64,000 nucleotides of DNA, from contig NZ_AP018178.1 of the NCBI RefSeq assembly GCF_002368195.1, positions 4,317,421 to 4,381,420 on the forward strand, given 5' to 3'. The notes beneath the pieces were generated by a model. The model saw nothing but the letters and a program-made list of their open reading frames with translations. It ran no database searches and was not told the DNA's origin. The position numbers and the translations under genes were made by a program. The stretch's first letter is position 1; every line of letters starts with the position of its first letter. Below, one piece after another: positions 9,179 to 18,751 of the stretch. This stretch comes from Calothrix sp. NIES-2100. Its GTDB lineage: Bacteria; Cyanobacteriota; Cyanobacteriia; Cyanobacteriales; Nostocaceae.

Positions 9179-10069
9179 ATGACTGACGAAAATATTAGAC
9201 AGATAGCCTTCTACGGTAAAGGCGGTATCGGTAAGTCCACCACTTCCCAAAATACCATCGCCGCTATGGCAGAAATGGGTCAGCGCGTTTTGATTGTGGG
9301 TTGCGACCCTAAAGCTGACTCCACCCGTTTGATGCTCCACAGTAAAGCTCAAACCACCGTGCTGCACTTAGCAGCAGAACGCGGTGCTGTAGAAGACCTA
9401 GAACTCGAAGAAGTAATGCTCACCGGCTTCCGTGATGTTCGTTGCGTGGAGTCTGGTGGTCCAGAACCAGGTGTAGGTTGCGCCGGTCGTGGTATCATCA
9501 CCGCCATTAACTTCTTGGAAGAAAATGGTGCTTACCAAGACCTAGATTTCGTATCTTACGACGTGTTGGGTGACGTTGTGTGCGGTGGTTTTGCTATGCC
9601 TATCCGTGAAGGTAAGGCACAAGAAATCTACATCGTTACCTCTGGTGAAATGATGGCGATGTATGCTGCTAACAACATCGCTCGCGGTATTCTCAAGTAC
9701 GCTCACTCTGGTGGTGTGCGCTTGGGTGGTTTGATTTGTAACAGCCGTAAAGTTGACCGGGAAATCGAACTAATCGAAACCTTGGCTGAACGCTTGAACA
9801 CCCAAATGATTCACTTCGTACCTCGCGACAACATCGTTCAACACGCAGAATTGCGTCGGATGACTGTTAACGAGTATGCACCTGACAGCGCTCAAGGTAA
9901 TGAATACCGTGCATTAGCTAAGAAGATCATCAACAACACCAATCTCACCATTCCTACACCAATGGAAATGGATGATCTCGAAGCATTATTGATCGAGTAC
10001 GGTATCCTTGATGACGATACCAAGCACGCAGACATCATTGGTAAACCAGCAGGAGCTTCTGCTAAATAA
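9179..10069 (+). CDS. nifH: NifH dinitrogenase reductase (Fe protein)
   Basis: ATP-dependent electron donor to the MoFe protein; a homodimer with one shared [4Fe-4S] cluster. The P-loop GKGGIGKST lies at residues 10-18, cluster cysteines in GVGCAGRG and DVVCGGFA, and the MMAMYAANNI stretch is present. It is 296 residues from ATG 9179; a TTG at 9161 is open but the family starts at MTDENIRQ. Codon use is strongly biased, as expected of a highly expressed gene. It is followed 151 bases later by nifD. Confidence 0.98.
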   Translation: MTDENIRQIAFYGKGGIGKSTTSQNTIAAMAEMGQRVLIVGCDPKADSTRLMLHSKAQTTVLHLAAERGAVEDLELEEVMLTGFRDVRCVESGGPEPGVGCAGRGIITAINFLEENGAYQDLDFVSYDVLGDVVCGGFAMPIREGKAQEIYIVTSGEMMAMYAANNIARGILKYAHSGGVRLGGLICNSRKVDREIELIETLAERLNTQMIHFVPRDNIVQHAELRRMTVNEYAPDSAQGNEYRALAKKIINNTNLTIPTPMEMDDLEALLIEYGILDDDTKHADIIGKPAGASAK

Positions 10070-10083
10070 ACTATGTTTTAGGA

Positions 10084-10156
10084 AAAGGGAACACTTGCAT
10101 CAATTCCCTTTTACCTTTGATCTAATTTTTATCCCCCACGGGGACTTAGAGTCCCC
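10084..10156 (+). promoter_or_regulatory. two hairpins between nifH and nifD
   Basis: AAAAGGGAA (10084) pairs with TTCCCTTTT (to 10113), and GGGGACT (10140-10146) pairs with AGTCCCC (10150-10156). Stem-loops in this spacer are the usual place for segmental differences in nifHDK mRNA stability, giving more NifH than NifD. That role is inferred from position. Confidence 0.5.
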
Positions 10157-10220
10157 AACCCCATAGGGGAAATCCCCTTCCCTAACTATCCCGGTTCCTT
10201 AGGAGCAAGAGAGACTAAAG

Positions 10221-11603
10221 ATGACTCCTCCAGAAAATCAAAACATCATTGAAGAAAGAAAAGAACTAATTAAAGAAGTTCTTAATGCCTATCCCGAAAA
10301 AGCAGCGAAAAAACGGGAAAAGCACTTAAACGTATACGAAGAAGGTAAGTCCGACTGCGGCGTTAAGTCTAACATTAAATCCCTTCCTGGTGTAATGACC
10401 GCCCGTGGTTGTGCTTATGCAGGTTCTAAGGGTGTGGTTTGGGGTCCGATTAAGGACATGATCCACATTAGCCACGGGCCTGTAGGTTGCGGTTACTGGT
10501 CTTGGTCTGGTCGTCGTAACTACTACATTGGTACAACTGGTGTTGACACCTTTGGTACCATGCACTTCACCTCCGACTTCCAAGAAAGAGACATCGTTTT
10601 CGGTGGTGACAAAAAACTCTTCAAGCTGATTCAAGAACTCGAAGTTCTATTCCCCCTCAGCCGTGGTGTTTCCATTCAATCTGAATGTCCCATCGGTTTG
10701 ATTGGGGATGACATCGAAGCAGTTGCTAAGAAAGCAGCTAAAGAAATTAACAAGCCTGTTGTACCTGTACGTTGCGAAGGCTTCCGTGGTGTATCTCAGT
10801 CCTTGGGTCACCACATTGCTAACGACATGATTCGTGACTGGGTATTCCCCAGAGCAGATCAAGCCAAGAAAGATGGCACACTCAAGTTTGACTCTACTCC
10901 TTATGATGTAGCCATCATTGGTGACTACAACATCGGTGGTGATGCTTGGGCTAGCCGCATCCTCTTAGAAGAAATCGGCTTGCGCGTAGTCGCTCAGTGG
11001 TCTGGTGACGGTACTATCAACGAAATGTTGATGACCCCCAATGTGAAGATGAACCTCATCCACTGCTATCGGTCGATGAACTACATCAGCCGTCACATGG
11101 AAGAGAAGTATGGTATCCCCTGGTTGGAATACAACTTCTTCGGCCCCACCAAGATTGCTGAATCCTTACGGGAAATTGCTTCTAAATTTGACTCGAAGAT
11201 CCAAGAAAACGCTGAGAAGGTTATTGCTAAGTATCAGCCAACAATGGATGCGATCGTTAAGAAGTATCGCCCCCGTTTGGAAGGTAAAACCGTCGCTATG
11301 ATGGTTGGTGGTTTGCGTCCTCGCCACGTTGTACCCGCTTTCCAAGATTTGGGTATGAAGATGATTGGTACAGGTTATGAGTTCGCTCATAATGACGATT
11401 ACAAACGTACCACTCACTACATCGAAAACGGCACCATCGTTTATGACGACGTTACCGCTTACGAATTTGAAGAGTTTGTTAAAGCACTCAAGCCAGATTT
11501 GATTGCTTCTGGTGTGAAAGAGAAGTATGTCTTCCAAAAGATGGGTCTTCCTTTCCGTCAAATGCACTCTTGGGATTACTCCGAACCTAGCAATTGTCCT
11601 TAG
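10221..11603 (+). CDS. nifD: NifD, N-terminal 454 codons, interrupted by the nifD element
   Basis: Alpha subunit of the MoFe protein. Residues 1-454 are native; the reading frame then runs into element DNA and stops after EPSNCP. P-cluster cysteines C64, C90 and C156 are present, as is the FeMo-co ligand C282 (IHCYRSM) and the ligand histidine H449 (QMHSWDYS). The break falls three to five residues after this histidine, so the truncated chain keeps both cofactor ligands but lacks the C-terminal 44 residues. The remaining codons are at 22576-22720. Joining across GGATTACTCCG gives 498 residues, normal length. Confidence 0.96.
   Translation: MTPPENQNIIEERKELIKEVLNAYPEKAAKKREKHLNVYEEGKSDCGVKSNIKSLPGVMTARGCAYAGSKGVVWGPIKDMIHISHGPVGCGYWSWSGRRNYYIGTTGVDTFGTMHFTSDFQERDIVFGGDKKLFKLIQELEVLFPLSRGVSIQSECPIGLIGDDIEAVAKKAAKEINKPVVPVRCEGFRGVSQSLGHHIANDMIRDWVFPRADQAKKDGTLKFDSTPYDVAIIGDYNIGGDAWASRILLEEIGLRVVAQWSGDGTINEMLMTPNVKMNLIHCYRSMNYISRHMEEKYGIPWLEYNFFGPTKIAESLREIASKFDSKIQENAEKVIAKYQPTMDAIVKKYRPRLEGKTVAMMVGGLRPRHVVPAFQDLGMKMIGTGYEFAHNDDYKRTTHYIENGTIVYDDVTAYEFEEFVKALKPDLIASGVKEKYVFQKMGLPFRQMHSWDYSEPSNCP
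11573..11583. repeat. left recombination repeat of nifD element
   Basis: GGATTACTCCG, identical to the right copy at 22576. It encodes part of the conserved W-D-Y-S-G stretch of NifD next to the cofactor histidine, so the recombination core is also under protein-level constraint. Confidence 0.96.
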
Positions 11604-12205
11604 AACTCGCGATGCAACCAGGTTTTTTTTGCGGCAGGAGAAAATAGACTGTTTTTCTAGCCTAAATGCAAGTTGTAGGGTTATCGACTAACAATCTTTT
11701 CTGATGCTTTAAACAATATAACTCTTATTCTGTCTGGTTTTGAGAATTTGCTTGCATGAGTCTTAAATTAAAATTGTTAAATAAAAAACCATTTTAAATG
11801 ACATTTTTTAGATTAATTTCTGAAATATTTTTTGTTTCACGCAAAGGCGCAAAGAAGTTCGCAAAAATTAAGGCTTTTGCAAAGGGTCAATTGTTTGAGG
11901 TGAGATAATGCGATGGGGAATGCAATCGGCAAAAGCAAGCAGGAATTATCCATCTGGGCTATCTCAAACCTAAACTAACTTTATAAAGGCTCGGTTTAGT
12001 GACAGCAAGCAACCTGAAACTCAGCAGTTAGATCATTGCTTCCATGCGCTATAACCACATAATCTGCCAAAACTGACTAAGGTGAACGAATTTTATATTG
12101 CCATCCAACCACTTATTGTGTTAAAAATAACAATAATACACTTAAAGAGTAAGGTATAATCACAACCAATACTCTTGTTCACAATCTAAGAAATCTACCC
12201 AAACT
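11604..12205. other. gene-free left end of nifD element
   Basis: About 600 bases without a supported gene. AT-rich; only short open frames. A stretch near 11836-11866 (TTTCACGCAAAGGCGCAAAG) resembles the common filler sequence of Nostoc intergenic DNA. No terminator, tRNA or transposase remnant was recognised. Confidence 0.5.
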
Positions 12206-12589
12206 ATGCTTTTAGAAACTTTAGCAACCAAGGCTGTGGAGTATTTTGCACTGCAAGTTTCAGGTGGAGCTTTGCAAAAGTTAGGGGCGGATGCGAAAGA
12301 CTACCTTCAAAAGTTAGTGGGTGTCATATACACTCACTTCGCTGGTAGAAAAGAAATTCAGCAAGCTACACAAAATCTAGGAGTATTGAAAGAAGCAATC
12401 ATAGCAGAGGCTCCGACAAATATCACTTTTCGTGAAGAACTAGAAGATGTCGTTAGTAAACTGCTCGAGATTGAGGGAAATCAAAATAGTGGAACTGTTA
12501 ATCAGATTTCTACTGGTTCTGGCTCAAATATTAACGCTCCACAAAATACAGGATATATAGCAGGAGGAGATCAGTACTTTCGGGGCTGA
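12206..12589 (+). CDS. small helical protein with Gly/Asn/Gln-rich C-terminal motif
   Basis: 127 residues, not assigned to a named family with certainty. Residues 1-95 look helical and amphipathic (EYFALQVSGGALQKLG, then a charged helix). The tail is uncharged and rich in N, Q, G, S and T: NSGTVNQIS, SGSNINAPQNTG, IAGGDQYF. A helical effector followed by such a tail resembles Bell-type effectors with bacterial amyloid signalling (BASS) motifs that partner NLR-like proteins in filamentous cyanobacteria. This is inference. No NLR gene is seen nearby; the next gene, 88 bases on, is a membrane protein. Confidence 0.4.
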   Translation: MLLETLATKAVEYFALQVSGGALQKLGADAKDYLQKLVGVIYTHFAGRKEIQQATQNLGVLKEAIIAEAPTNITFREELEDVVSKLLEIEGNQNSGTVNQISTGSGSNINAPQNTGYIAGGDQYFRG

Positions 12590-12677
12590 AGAGCTTCACT
12601 TACATTTCTCTTCAAATTCTCAATCATCTCCAACAGAGCTTCCTCAATACTTAAGATTAAAGTCATTTTGGAGGAAG

Positions 12678-13604
12678 ATGTGGAACTATATAACAACTTT
12701 ACTATTCTTTTTTGTAGTATTTTTTGTATGGTTTTTTCTTGGATTCACCGCGAGTCATGCTTTTCCTATAGACCTTATTCAATCTCTCACCAACTATTTA
12801 TTTAGTGGATTTCAGGCATACCAATGGCAGTTAAATAAGGCAGTAGATCACTCTCTTAACTCAATCTGGCAAGAAGTTAGAGCAAAACTTCATCATACTC
12901 CTACCTCTGAGTCAGTAATTGCTACGGCAGATAAGAGAGAAGCTAGTCAACTAAACCAACTTGACTCAGAGTATTGGCTACTTCTGAGAGCTATTGAGTT
13001 ACTTACAGTAGGTGTGAATACCACTGACAGGGATTTAGTTGATTGGAAGTTAACTGAATTAGACGAACAAAGAGATTTTATTCTTGATAGGTTAAATCCT
13101 CTTAAAAGAAAACATTATGGCTTATTAAATAAAATTCAAGATACTTGGCATTCGTGCTACGCAATTTTTACTTTTGAAGCAATTAGGCGAGAAAAAAGTT
13201 TCAAAAGAATTGAGAAAATTTTAACTGATTTGCTTATTACCTATATAAATCAAGAGCCTTCCAAAGAAAATATAGAGGAAATGCTGGAAGTCTTGGACGA
13301 AAAAATGGCAAAAAATCCCAGGCTCAAAACTTTGTTTCAAACATCACGTCTACTGAATTGGGTTTACTCATGTATTGGAAACTTGAGTATGGATGTTAAC
13401 GAAGACCCTATTTATAAAGATTATCCGGTTAGAGCTAAACGTGGAAGGTATTGTTACCATCTCCCTAATGGTTGCAGCCATTACCCTCGTGTAGAAAAGC
13501 CTGAACATCAAGCAAAAATTTTGTTTTTTAAAACTATTAAAGAAGCCGAAGCGCAAAATTTAGATTTATGTGGAACTTGTAAAAGGATTATTAGCAGTGA
13601 ATAA
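12678..13604 (+). CDS. membrane-anchored protein with C-terminal Ada-like metal-binding module
   Basis: 308 residues. A strong hydrophobic N-terminal segment (about 5-30, FFFVVFFVWFFLGF) anchors it, followed by a long charged helical body. Residues about 255-305 have YCYHLPNGCSHYP, a KTIKEAEAQNLDLC run and CGTCKRI, the pattern of small Ada-type zinc-binding modules often attached to nucleases (HLP.C, aromatic, EA..L, C..C). No catalytic domain is recognised in the middle. It may be paired with the 127-residue gene just upstream. Confidence 0.45.
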   Translation: MWNYITTLLFFFVVFFVWFFLGFTASHAFPIDLIQSLTNYLFSGFQAYQWQLNKAVDHSLNSIWQEVRAKLHHTPTSESVIATADKREASQLNQLDSEYWLLLRAIELLTVGVNTTDRDLVDWKLTELDEQRDFILDRLNPLKRKHYGLLNKIQDTWHSCYAIFTFEAIRREKSFKRIEKILTDLLITYINQEPSKENIEEMLEVLDEKMAKNPRLKTLFQTSRLLNWVYSCIGNLSMDVNEDPIYKDYPVRAKRGRYCYHLPNGCSHYPRVEKPEHQAKILFFKTIKEAEAQNLDLCGTCKRIISSE

Positions 13605-13676
13605 GCTGAGGTTAACTTGTCTATTCAATAAGCACAATCAAGTCATTTCTAATCTGCACTGTATCCAACAAATATT

Positions 13677-13892
13677 TCATGGCTCATCCTGAACATCGAT
13701 GATTGATTCATCGCCTTGACGAATCGCACGTCCATAAGCGAGTACTTCTTCAAACGCCGGCTCATCTTTGAAAGAACCTGTAATTTGTTGCAGCCAATTT
13801 GTTGGTTGAGAAACTGCTACTTGTTGTTGTAACTCCGTCACTGCCGCTTCTACAGCTGCAAGACGTTCTTCCAGAGAAGTATTGGTTGACAT
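13677..13892 (-). CDS. VapB-like antitoxin-type protein without toxin
   Basis: 71 residues. The N-terminal third is a coiled coil (LEERLAAVEAAVTELQQQV); the C-terminal part SGSFKDEPAFEEVLAYGRAIRQ matches cyanobacterial proteins usually found directly before a PIN-domain VapC toxin. No toxin follows here: downstream on the minus strand are only about 70 bases before the convergent gene. A vapC tail fragment lies 5 kb away at 18873. I call it an orphan antitoxin-like gene. Confidence 0.5.
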   Translation of the reverse strand: MSTNTSLEERLAAVEAAVTELQQQVAVSQPTNWLQQITGSFKDEPAFEEVLAYGRAIRQGDESIIDVQDEP

Positions 13893-14076
13893 TTGAGGTT
13901 CTCCCTAAGAGCATAACACCTATCTGAAGAATAACGAGTCAAGGTCAAGGGTGACAAGTTTCTTGATTACGGAGTTTGGAACATCAGAAGCAATCTAGAG
14001 CGATACGGTAAGCAACCAAGAGCGCACCTCACAAAGATGATAGAATTGCCTTGATGAGGGATGCGATCGCAATAGG

Positions 14077-14793
14077 CTAAATTTGGCTGGTGCTTAACAG
14101 ATCAGCATAGGCTGTCGCTGTATCCTTCATATATTGGTATTCTTCTTTAATTTTTTTGTACTGATTATCAATAGCCAAGCCTTTATCGGGAAGCAAATTC
14201 GGGTCATATCCTGCAATTTGTCTGCCAATCAACATTTCTCTGATAAAGCCAACGTACACTTGTTGTAATTCTTCAGCTTTATCTAGCAAATTCTCAATTT
14301 GAAATAATGCTCTTTCATAAATTCCCTGTTGATTTGTATAAAATTCTGACGTAGCTACTAAGTCCAGCAATTCGTTTATTTTGTGCCACTGCTTTCTTAA
14401 ATTTAAAATCTCTGGCTCAACAAATTGAATATGCTCCTTCATCAAAAAGGCTATTTCTTGGGCTGCTTGGAGGTTGACTCTGCTTTGAGTATGTGTTTTT
14501 TCTAAAGCTGGAATACGGATAGATTCCAGATTATGCCAGGAATAAATATACTCAATTCCATCTCGCGTCAGCTTGGGAAAAACGACTCGGATTCTCCGAT
14601 TATCATTAACATCAAAAAAAATACCTAAGTTACCTAAAGGTAAGTTTGGGTAACGTGTATTTGCTCCATCAACTTCCACTACCAAGTTACTTCTGATTTT
14701 CTCTATCTTTTGATTGGGATATAATAAAAAACAATATCCTGCGCCTAAAAGGATGATTAGAAAGATTATAGTAAATTCCACGCTTGTGACCAT
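14077..14793 (-). CDS. membrane-anchored protein of unknown function
   Basis: 238 residues, unrecognised. One N-terminal membrane segment (about 6-25, FTIIFLIILLGAGYCFLLY) is followed by a beta-rich part (LVVEVDGANTRYPNLPLG, RIRVVFPKLTRDGIEYIYSW) and a long helical C-terminal half. Single-pass with a cytoplasmic or periplasmic body is likely. A divergent small gene precedes it and a same-strand gene (14926-15504) lies upstream, so both could share a transcript. Confidence 0.6.
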   Translation of the reverse strand: MVTSVEFTIIFLIILLGAGYCFLLYPNQKIEKIRSNLVVEVDGANTRYPNLPLGNLGIFFDVNDNRRIRVVFPKLTRDGIEYIYSWHNLESIRIPALEKTHTQSRVNLQAAQEIAFLMKEHIQFVEPEILNLRKQWHKINELLDLVATSEFYTNQQGIYERALFQIENLLDKAEELQQVYVGFIREMLIGRQIAGYDPNLLPDKGLAIDNQYKKIKEEYQYMKDTATAYADLLSTSQI

Positions 14794-14925
14794 TATAGCC
14801 AGTTTTACGCTTGAGAAAATTCCTCTTCAGATATGGATGCGATCGCATGACAGAGATTGTGTGTGAGATGCACAAGAAATAGACTGTTGTAGAGACCGCT
14901 CTTGAACATACTGAAGAGTTGGGGT

Positions 14926-15504
14926 TTAATCTGGGAAAGCTAAACCAGTCCGAGGATCGCGGATATACAGCCCTAGTGTCAGACTACGGATCGCTTCATC
15001 CCAAACGGGTGTTAATTGTTCTGCTTGATCCGCCCAATAATCGAATGTAATCAAGCATTGAACATTTGACCCCAAAGCTATGCAAGTCCGCGAAAAAGCG
15101 TCCCGTGGCTCTGCTTGGTTGTCGATAAACTTAATTTCTGTCCAGACAATTTTGGCGGTTTGGCGCTTGACGGTAATAATTTCACCCCTTTCAATGATGT
15201 TGCGGCTGTCTTCGTCCATCACTTTTTTCAAGGTGGATTTGAGGGGAAACAGGCTCCAGTCGTTCGGTGGGAGTTGATTGAAAGATACTTCTAAACAGCA
15301 ATCATCATCGGGCGGTTTTTTGTCCATGAACTTGAATGATTTTTCCTGTGGCTCAAAAACCCAATTTTGGGGTACATTGAAGCGAACAGCCCCACGATTA
15401 GCCACAAAAATTTTGTAGCCTGATGGCGATTCCCAGCGATGGTCAGGTTTTAGTTCAAGCGTTTCTTTAATCCACTGGAGATTGCTTTTCTTACGCTTTG
15501 CCAT
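14926..15504 (-). CDS. conserved hypothetical protein of nifD element
   Basis: 192 residues, soluble, acidic, no signal peptide. The central part (FNVPQNWVFEPQ, CCLEVSFNQLPP, CLITFDYWADQAEQLTPVWDEAIRSLTLG) has the mixed beta/alpha pattern of PsbP/Mog1-like folds seen in small cyanobacterial proteins; this resemblance is by eye only. The start ATG 15504 has no strong ribosome-binding site. Confidence 0.55.
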   Translation of the reverse strand: MAKRKKSNLQWIKETLELKPDHRWESPSGYKIFVANRGAVRFNVPQNWVFEPQEKSFKFMDKKPPDDDCCLEVSFNQLPPNDWSLFPLKSTLKKVMDEDSRNIIERGEIITVKRQTAKIVWTEIKFIDNQAEPRDAFSRTCIALGSNVQCLITFDYWADQAEQLTPVWDEAIRSLTLGLYIRDPRTGLAFPD

Positions 15505-15628
15505 AGTGAGTTTGCAAATCTGCTAAAGACCGCGATCGCTTAAATTGGGTTGTAAGCGATCGCCTATTTTGTTCATACTATCAAATTCTACCTAGGAGAG
15601 TACCTAGCAGATGAGGCGACACAACTTT

Positions 15629-16096
15629 TTACTTACCCGTCAAAACGCTGGTTTCACCTGTAAACCACACGCCATTAATGATTAAATGATTAATCACCCA
15701 GCGATCGCCATCACGCACTAGACTGACATCGTACTGACTTTTCATCAGGCAATGTCTGCTATGGTCATCTGGTGGAAGATGTTGAGCTTCCGCAATCACA
15801 TATAGTTTTGCTGTATCGCCATTTATCTTGATGCGTGGATTAGATATTGCGTGGGTTGTGTCAAGTAGAAAAACTGTGTTTTTAAAGAGTTCCACAATCA
15901 CATCAAGCCCTTGAAAAACTGGATAATTCAGCCCCCAAAGTTTATTACTTGAGGTTGCGTCAACAATAGCAGCCGGTGCAAATGCAGAGGCAAATAACTC
16001 TTCATCAGCTAAGTCGATTCCCGCGCCAAAGCGATATATTGCATCGGCTATCTCCAATCTGTCGCGAACCTCTAGCGCTACTTGTGCAGCATCCAT
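15629..16096 (-). CDS. SnoaL-like (NTF2-fold) protein
   Basis: 155 residues. The N-terminal EIADAIYRFGAGIDLADEEL, a DATSS region, HAISNPRIKINGDTAKLYV and a C-terminal RDGDRWVINHLIIN are the standard elements of SnoaL_4/NTF2-like alpha+beta cone proteins. Such proteins act as small enzymes or ligand binders; the substrate cannot be told. The ATG is preceded by AGGAGGAGAAA, a strong ribosome-binding site. Confidence 0.75.
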   Translation of the reverse strand: MDAAQVALEVRDRLEIADAIYRFGAGIDLADEELFASAFAPAAIVDATSSNKLWGLNYPVFQGLDVIVELFKNTVFLLDTTHAISNPRIKINGDTAKLYVIAEAQHLPPDDHSRHCLMKSQYDVSLVRDGDRWVINHLIINGVWFTGETSVLTGK

Positions 16097-16536
16097 TGTT
16101 TTTCTCCTCCTAACTCTATCTATTTGTTGATTATTAAGAAGATATGATTGATAATCTCTGCGCTTTTGTTACAGGGATGCTCAGAAATTATTCTGAATTC
16201 GGTATGTGCTGTTGTTCTCCAATTCTGGTAGTTTATGGAATGGTTAAAGATCATTTAGATACTCAATAAAACGTTATGCTTACTTTTTTTACCAATATTT
16301 TGTTAATAATCCTGATATTTAAGAATTAAATAAGATTTCAGGGATTTGCTCTGATTTCATCTCTACATAACAATCCTGTAAGCATTGATACAAGCAGCCT
16401 GAAAATTATCCAGGAGATTTATTACTTTTGGATAGATGACATCTCGAACTTCTGGATGACACTAAGGGTTTTTGATTTGTGCGACCTTACATAGGTAAGC
16501 AGAAAGACTCAAGATTAACAAGCAAAATAAAGAACA
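16097..16536. other. 440-bp divergent intergenic region
   Basis: Between the divergent SnoaL-like and DUF2267 genes. It must hold both promoters. AT-rich with no open frame of note and no clear operator palindrome. Confidence 0.5.
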
Positions 16537-17076
16537 ATGCCCGATCAAACATTTAGACAAAACATTCCCGAAGTTGACCCAACAGAGATTGAAGATTCTC
16601 GAACTGCGATCGCTGACGAAAATCGCTCTTTCCTAGAAAAAGTCATGGTGGGAAGCGGATTCGCAGATTTGTATGACGCTAGAGACTTTAGTGAAGTCGT
16701 ATTTCGCGTCATGCGCGACTTAATGACAACAGAAGCGAGCGATCGCGTCGAGTCAGAACTGCATCAAGAGGCTGTAACTACAGATGAAAAAGCACTCCAA
16801 ATGGAAGTGGCTGAACTCTGGAAAGACACCAATCCAATTGTGAGATTTTTAAGTCGAGTACGTAAACCTTTGACAGGCCCAGCTCCCATTGGTATTGATT
16901 CCAATCTCTTTCTCACTAGAGTTGCTAATGAAGGCGGACTCCCAGGAACAGTAGACCGAGATCAAGCGATTCAAGCAGTGTTTTCTGCAACCAAAGACGA
17001 ACTTTCCCAAGAACGGATTCAAGAAATTGCTGGTTGGCTCCCCGATCGTATTCGTGAGCTTTGGGAACAAGCTTAA
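16537..17076 (+). CDS. DUF2267 family protein
   Basis: 179 residues. Two related halves are visible, each with a hydrophobic FLxRV start (FLEKVMVGSGFADLYDARDF; FLTRVANEGGLPGTVDRDQA) followed by a helix ending in LP/LW, which is typical of DUF2267 proteins with tandem helical repeats. Function is unknown; members are often stress-linked in cyanobacteria. No signal peptide. Confidence 0.75.
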   Translation: MPDQTFRQNIPEVDPTEIEDSRTAIADENRSFLEKVMVGSGFADLYDARDFSEVVFRVMRDLMTTEASDRVESELHQEAVTTDEKALQMEVAELWKDTNPIVRFLSRVRKPLTGPAPIGIDSNLFLTRVANEGGLPGTVDRDQAIQAVFSATKDELSQERIQEIAGWLPDRIRELWEQA

Positions 17077-17170
17077 TTAGGCGACTTGGGGCATTAGAAA
17101 TAGGGCATTGGGCATTGGGAATTGGCTACTATTGCTCATGCCCCATATTCTATTCCATACCTTTTATCAA

Positions 17171-17692
17171 CTATGATTTGTATGGAGTATATTGATAGAC
17201 AGTGTGTTTAATAACATTTGCTTTGCGCTTATAAATCCAAGGTTTAATCATAGTTTCTCTTTGGGTATTACATTCGTACTTATCGCCTAAAAACTCTGCC
17301 TGATATAAGCTTTTGCTGCCTTTATTATCAACAACAACATTGTCTATTCCATCTAGCTGAGAGTAAATTGTTAGGCTCTTGTCACAATGAATTGCCACAT
17401 CATATGTAGCGCCCTGAAATTTAATAGGTTTAGCTTTTAGGTTATGCCAGCAGCTAAACTTTCTGCCATCACTCGTTTCTACAATTGTTTTTGTAGTTAT
17501 TTTCTCATACTCCATCTTTTTTATATTGCTTTCTGGGCAAGCTACAACAGATATGTTAAAGCAAAAAGCTAGAAATGTACCAAGTCCTACATGGGCATAG
17601 AAGTACGAACGTTTACTAATTTTAAAAAGAGAAATTGGTGCAGCAAAAACTTGGTTAAACTTTTTCAAGTATGTATTTAGATTATTACTCAT
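17171..17692 (-). CDS. exported or membrane-anchored hypothetical protein
   Basis: 173 residues. A hydrophobic segment at about 30-53 (YAHVGLGTFLAFCFNISVVAC) after a basic start looks like a signal or anchor, possibly a lipoprotein box around ISVVAC. The mature part has an all-beta look (DGRKFSCWHNLKAK, YDVAIHCDKSLTIY) with paired cysteines. Family not recognised. Confidence 0.55.
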   Translation of the reverse strand: MSNNLNTYLKKFNQVFAAPISLFKISKRSYFYAHVGLGTFLAFCFNISVVACPESNIKKMEYEKITTKTIVETSDGRKFSCWHNLKAKPIKFQGATYDVAIHCDKSLTIYSQLDGIDNVVVDNKGSKSLYQAEFLGDKYECNTQRETMIKPWIYKRKANVIKHTVYQYTPYKS

Positions 17693-17886
17693 TACTGTAT
17701 CTTCCTTAGCAAGGGTTTAAACCCAAAAAATAAGTCTAAAATTATAGTCCAGGATGAAAATATACATCAGCTAAAAAGGCAGTTACGGAAATCTTGGCGG
17801 GAATTTTGTTTTCATTCAATGAATTAGCAACGCCCGAAATTGCGTCAAGTGGAGATTTTGGGATTGGCGATCGCTTTCATTTTGAT

Positions 17887-17924
17887 AATTTAGTAGCCAG
17901 CACTTGATTGCTGGCTACTAAATT
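17887..17924. terminator. bidirectional hairpin terminator
   Basis: Perfect 16-bp arms AATTTAGTAGCCAGCA and TGCTGGCTACTAAATT with a six-base loop, followed on the plus side by a T-run. It sits nine bases past the end of the dienelactone hydrolase gene, which reads on the minus strand. Confidence 0.75.
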
Positions 17925-17933
17925 TTTTACCCA

Positions 17934-18653
17934 TCAACTCTCCCGCAGATGTTTATCAAAGAACTGTGTCAACTCACGCCAAGCATCTTCAGCGGCTAAA
18001 GGGTTGTACTCAGAACGCTCATTACAGAAAAACCCATGATCCGCATCAGGATAAACTTTCAAGGTGTATTCTTTGCCGAGTTCTTGGAAACGGGACTCGA
18101 TTTGTTTAACGCGATCGCTGGGAATAAATGGATCAGTACCACCAAAGAACAAGTAAACTGGCACTGTAATATTTTCCATCGCTACAATCCACTCATCCAG
18201 AACCATACCGTAGAAAGGCGCTGCCGCCGCAATTCCTGGAGATAAATAACAGGCGGTGAAAAAAGTCAACCCACCACCTAAGCAAAAGCCAGTCACACCC
18301 ACTTTATCTCGATACACATCGGCTCGTGATTTTACATAAACCAACGCCGCCCGAATATCTTCCTCCATCGGCTTACCAAAATCGAGGCGGAACATCATCG
18401 CCCGCGCTTGCTCAACTTCATCGTAACCAAACTTGTTATTTGGCAACTCACGATAATATAAATCTGGTGCGAGAACCACATAACCTTCCTGGGCAATTCT
18501 TGCGGCTACATCGCGAATGTGCGATGTTAAACCAAATGCTTCCATCAGTAAGATGACAGCAGGCTGACGTTTACCCTCAGCATGAGTATACAACCAAGCC
18601 GGCATTTGTCCGTCGGGAGTGGGAATCATCACCTCTGTCTGTTCGATTTGCAC
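17934..18653 (-). CDS. dienelactone hydrolase family protein
   Basis: 239-residue alpha/beta-hydrolase. The nucleophile C124 lies in GFCLGG, the acid is in GTDPFIP and the histidine in YPDADHGFFCNE, giving the Cys-Asp-His triad of carboxymethylenebutenolidase-type enzymes. Full length, no signal peptide, cytoplasmic. The natural substrate is unknown. Single-gene unit closed by a strong hairpin. Confidence 0.88.
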   Translation of the reverse strand: MQIEQTEVMIPTPDGQMPAWLYTHAEGKRQPAVILLMEAFGLTSHIRDVAARIAQEGYVVLAPDLYYRELPNNKFGYDEVEQARAMMFRLDFGKPMEEDIRAALVYVKSRADVYRDKVGVTGFCLGGGLTFFTACYLSPGIAAAAPFYGMVLDEWIVAMENITVPVYLFFGGTDPFIPSDRVKQIESRFQELGKEYTLKVYPDADHGFFCNERSEYNPLAAEDAWRELTQFFDKHLRES

Positions 18654-18751
18654 GTTATTACCTCCGCCGCTACGAGAACAGTTAGGGAATGTATTTATTC
18701 TGACTGTTTTCTACACAGATGAGCGATCGCTCCAATGCATCAAAGGCATAT

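Noticed and set aside
12678..13604. Cytochrome P450 expected from the PCC 7120 nifD element
   Set aside because: No heme-binding FxxGxxxCxG motif appears in any frame of the listed proteins.
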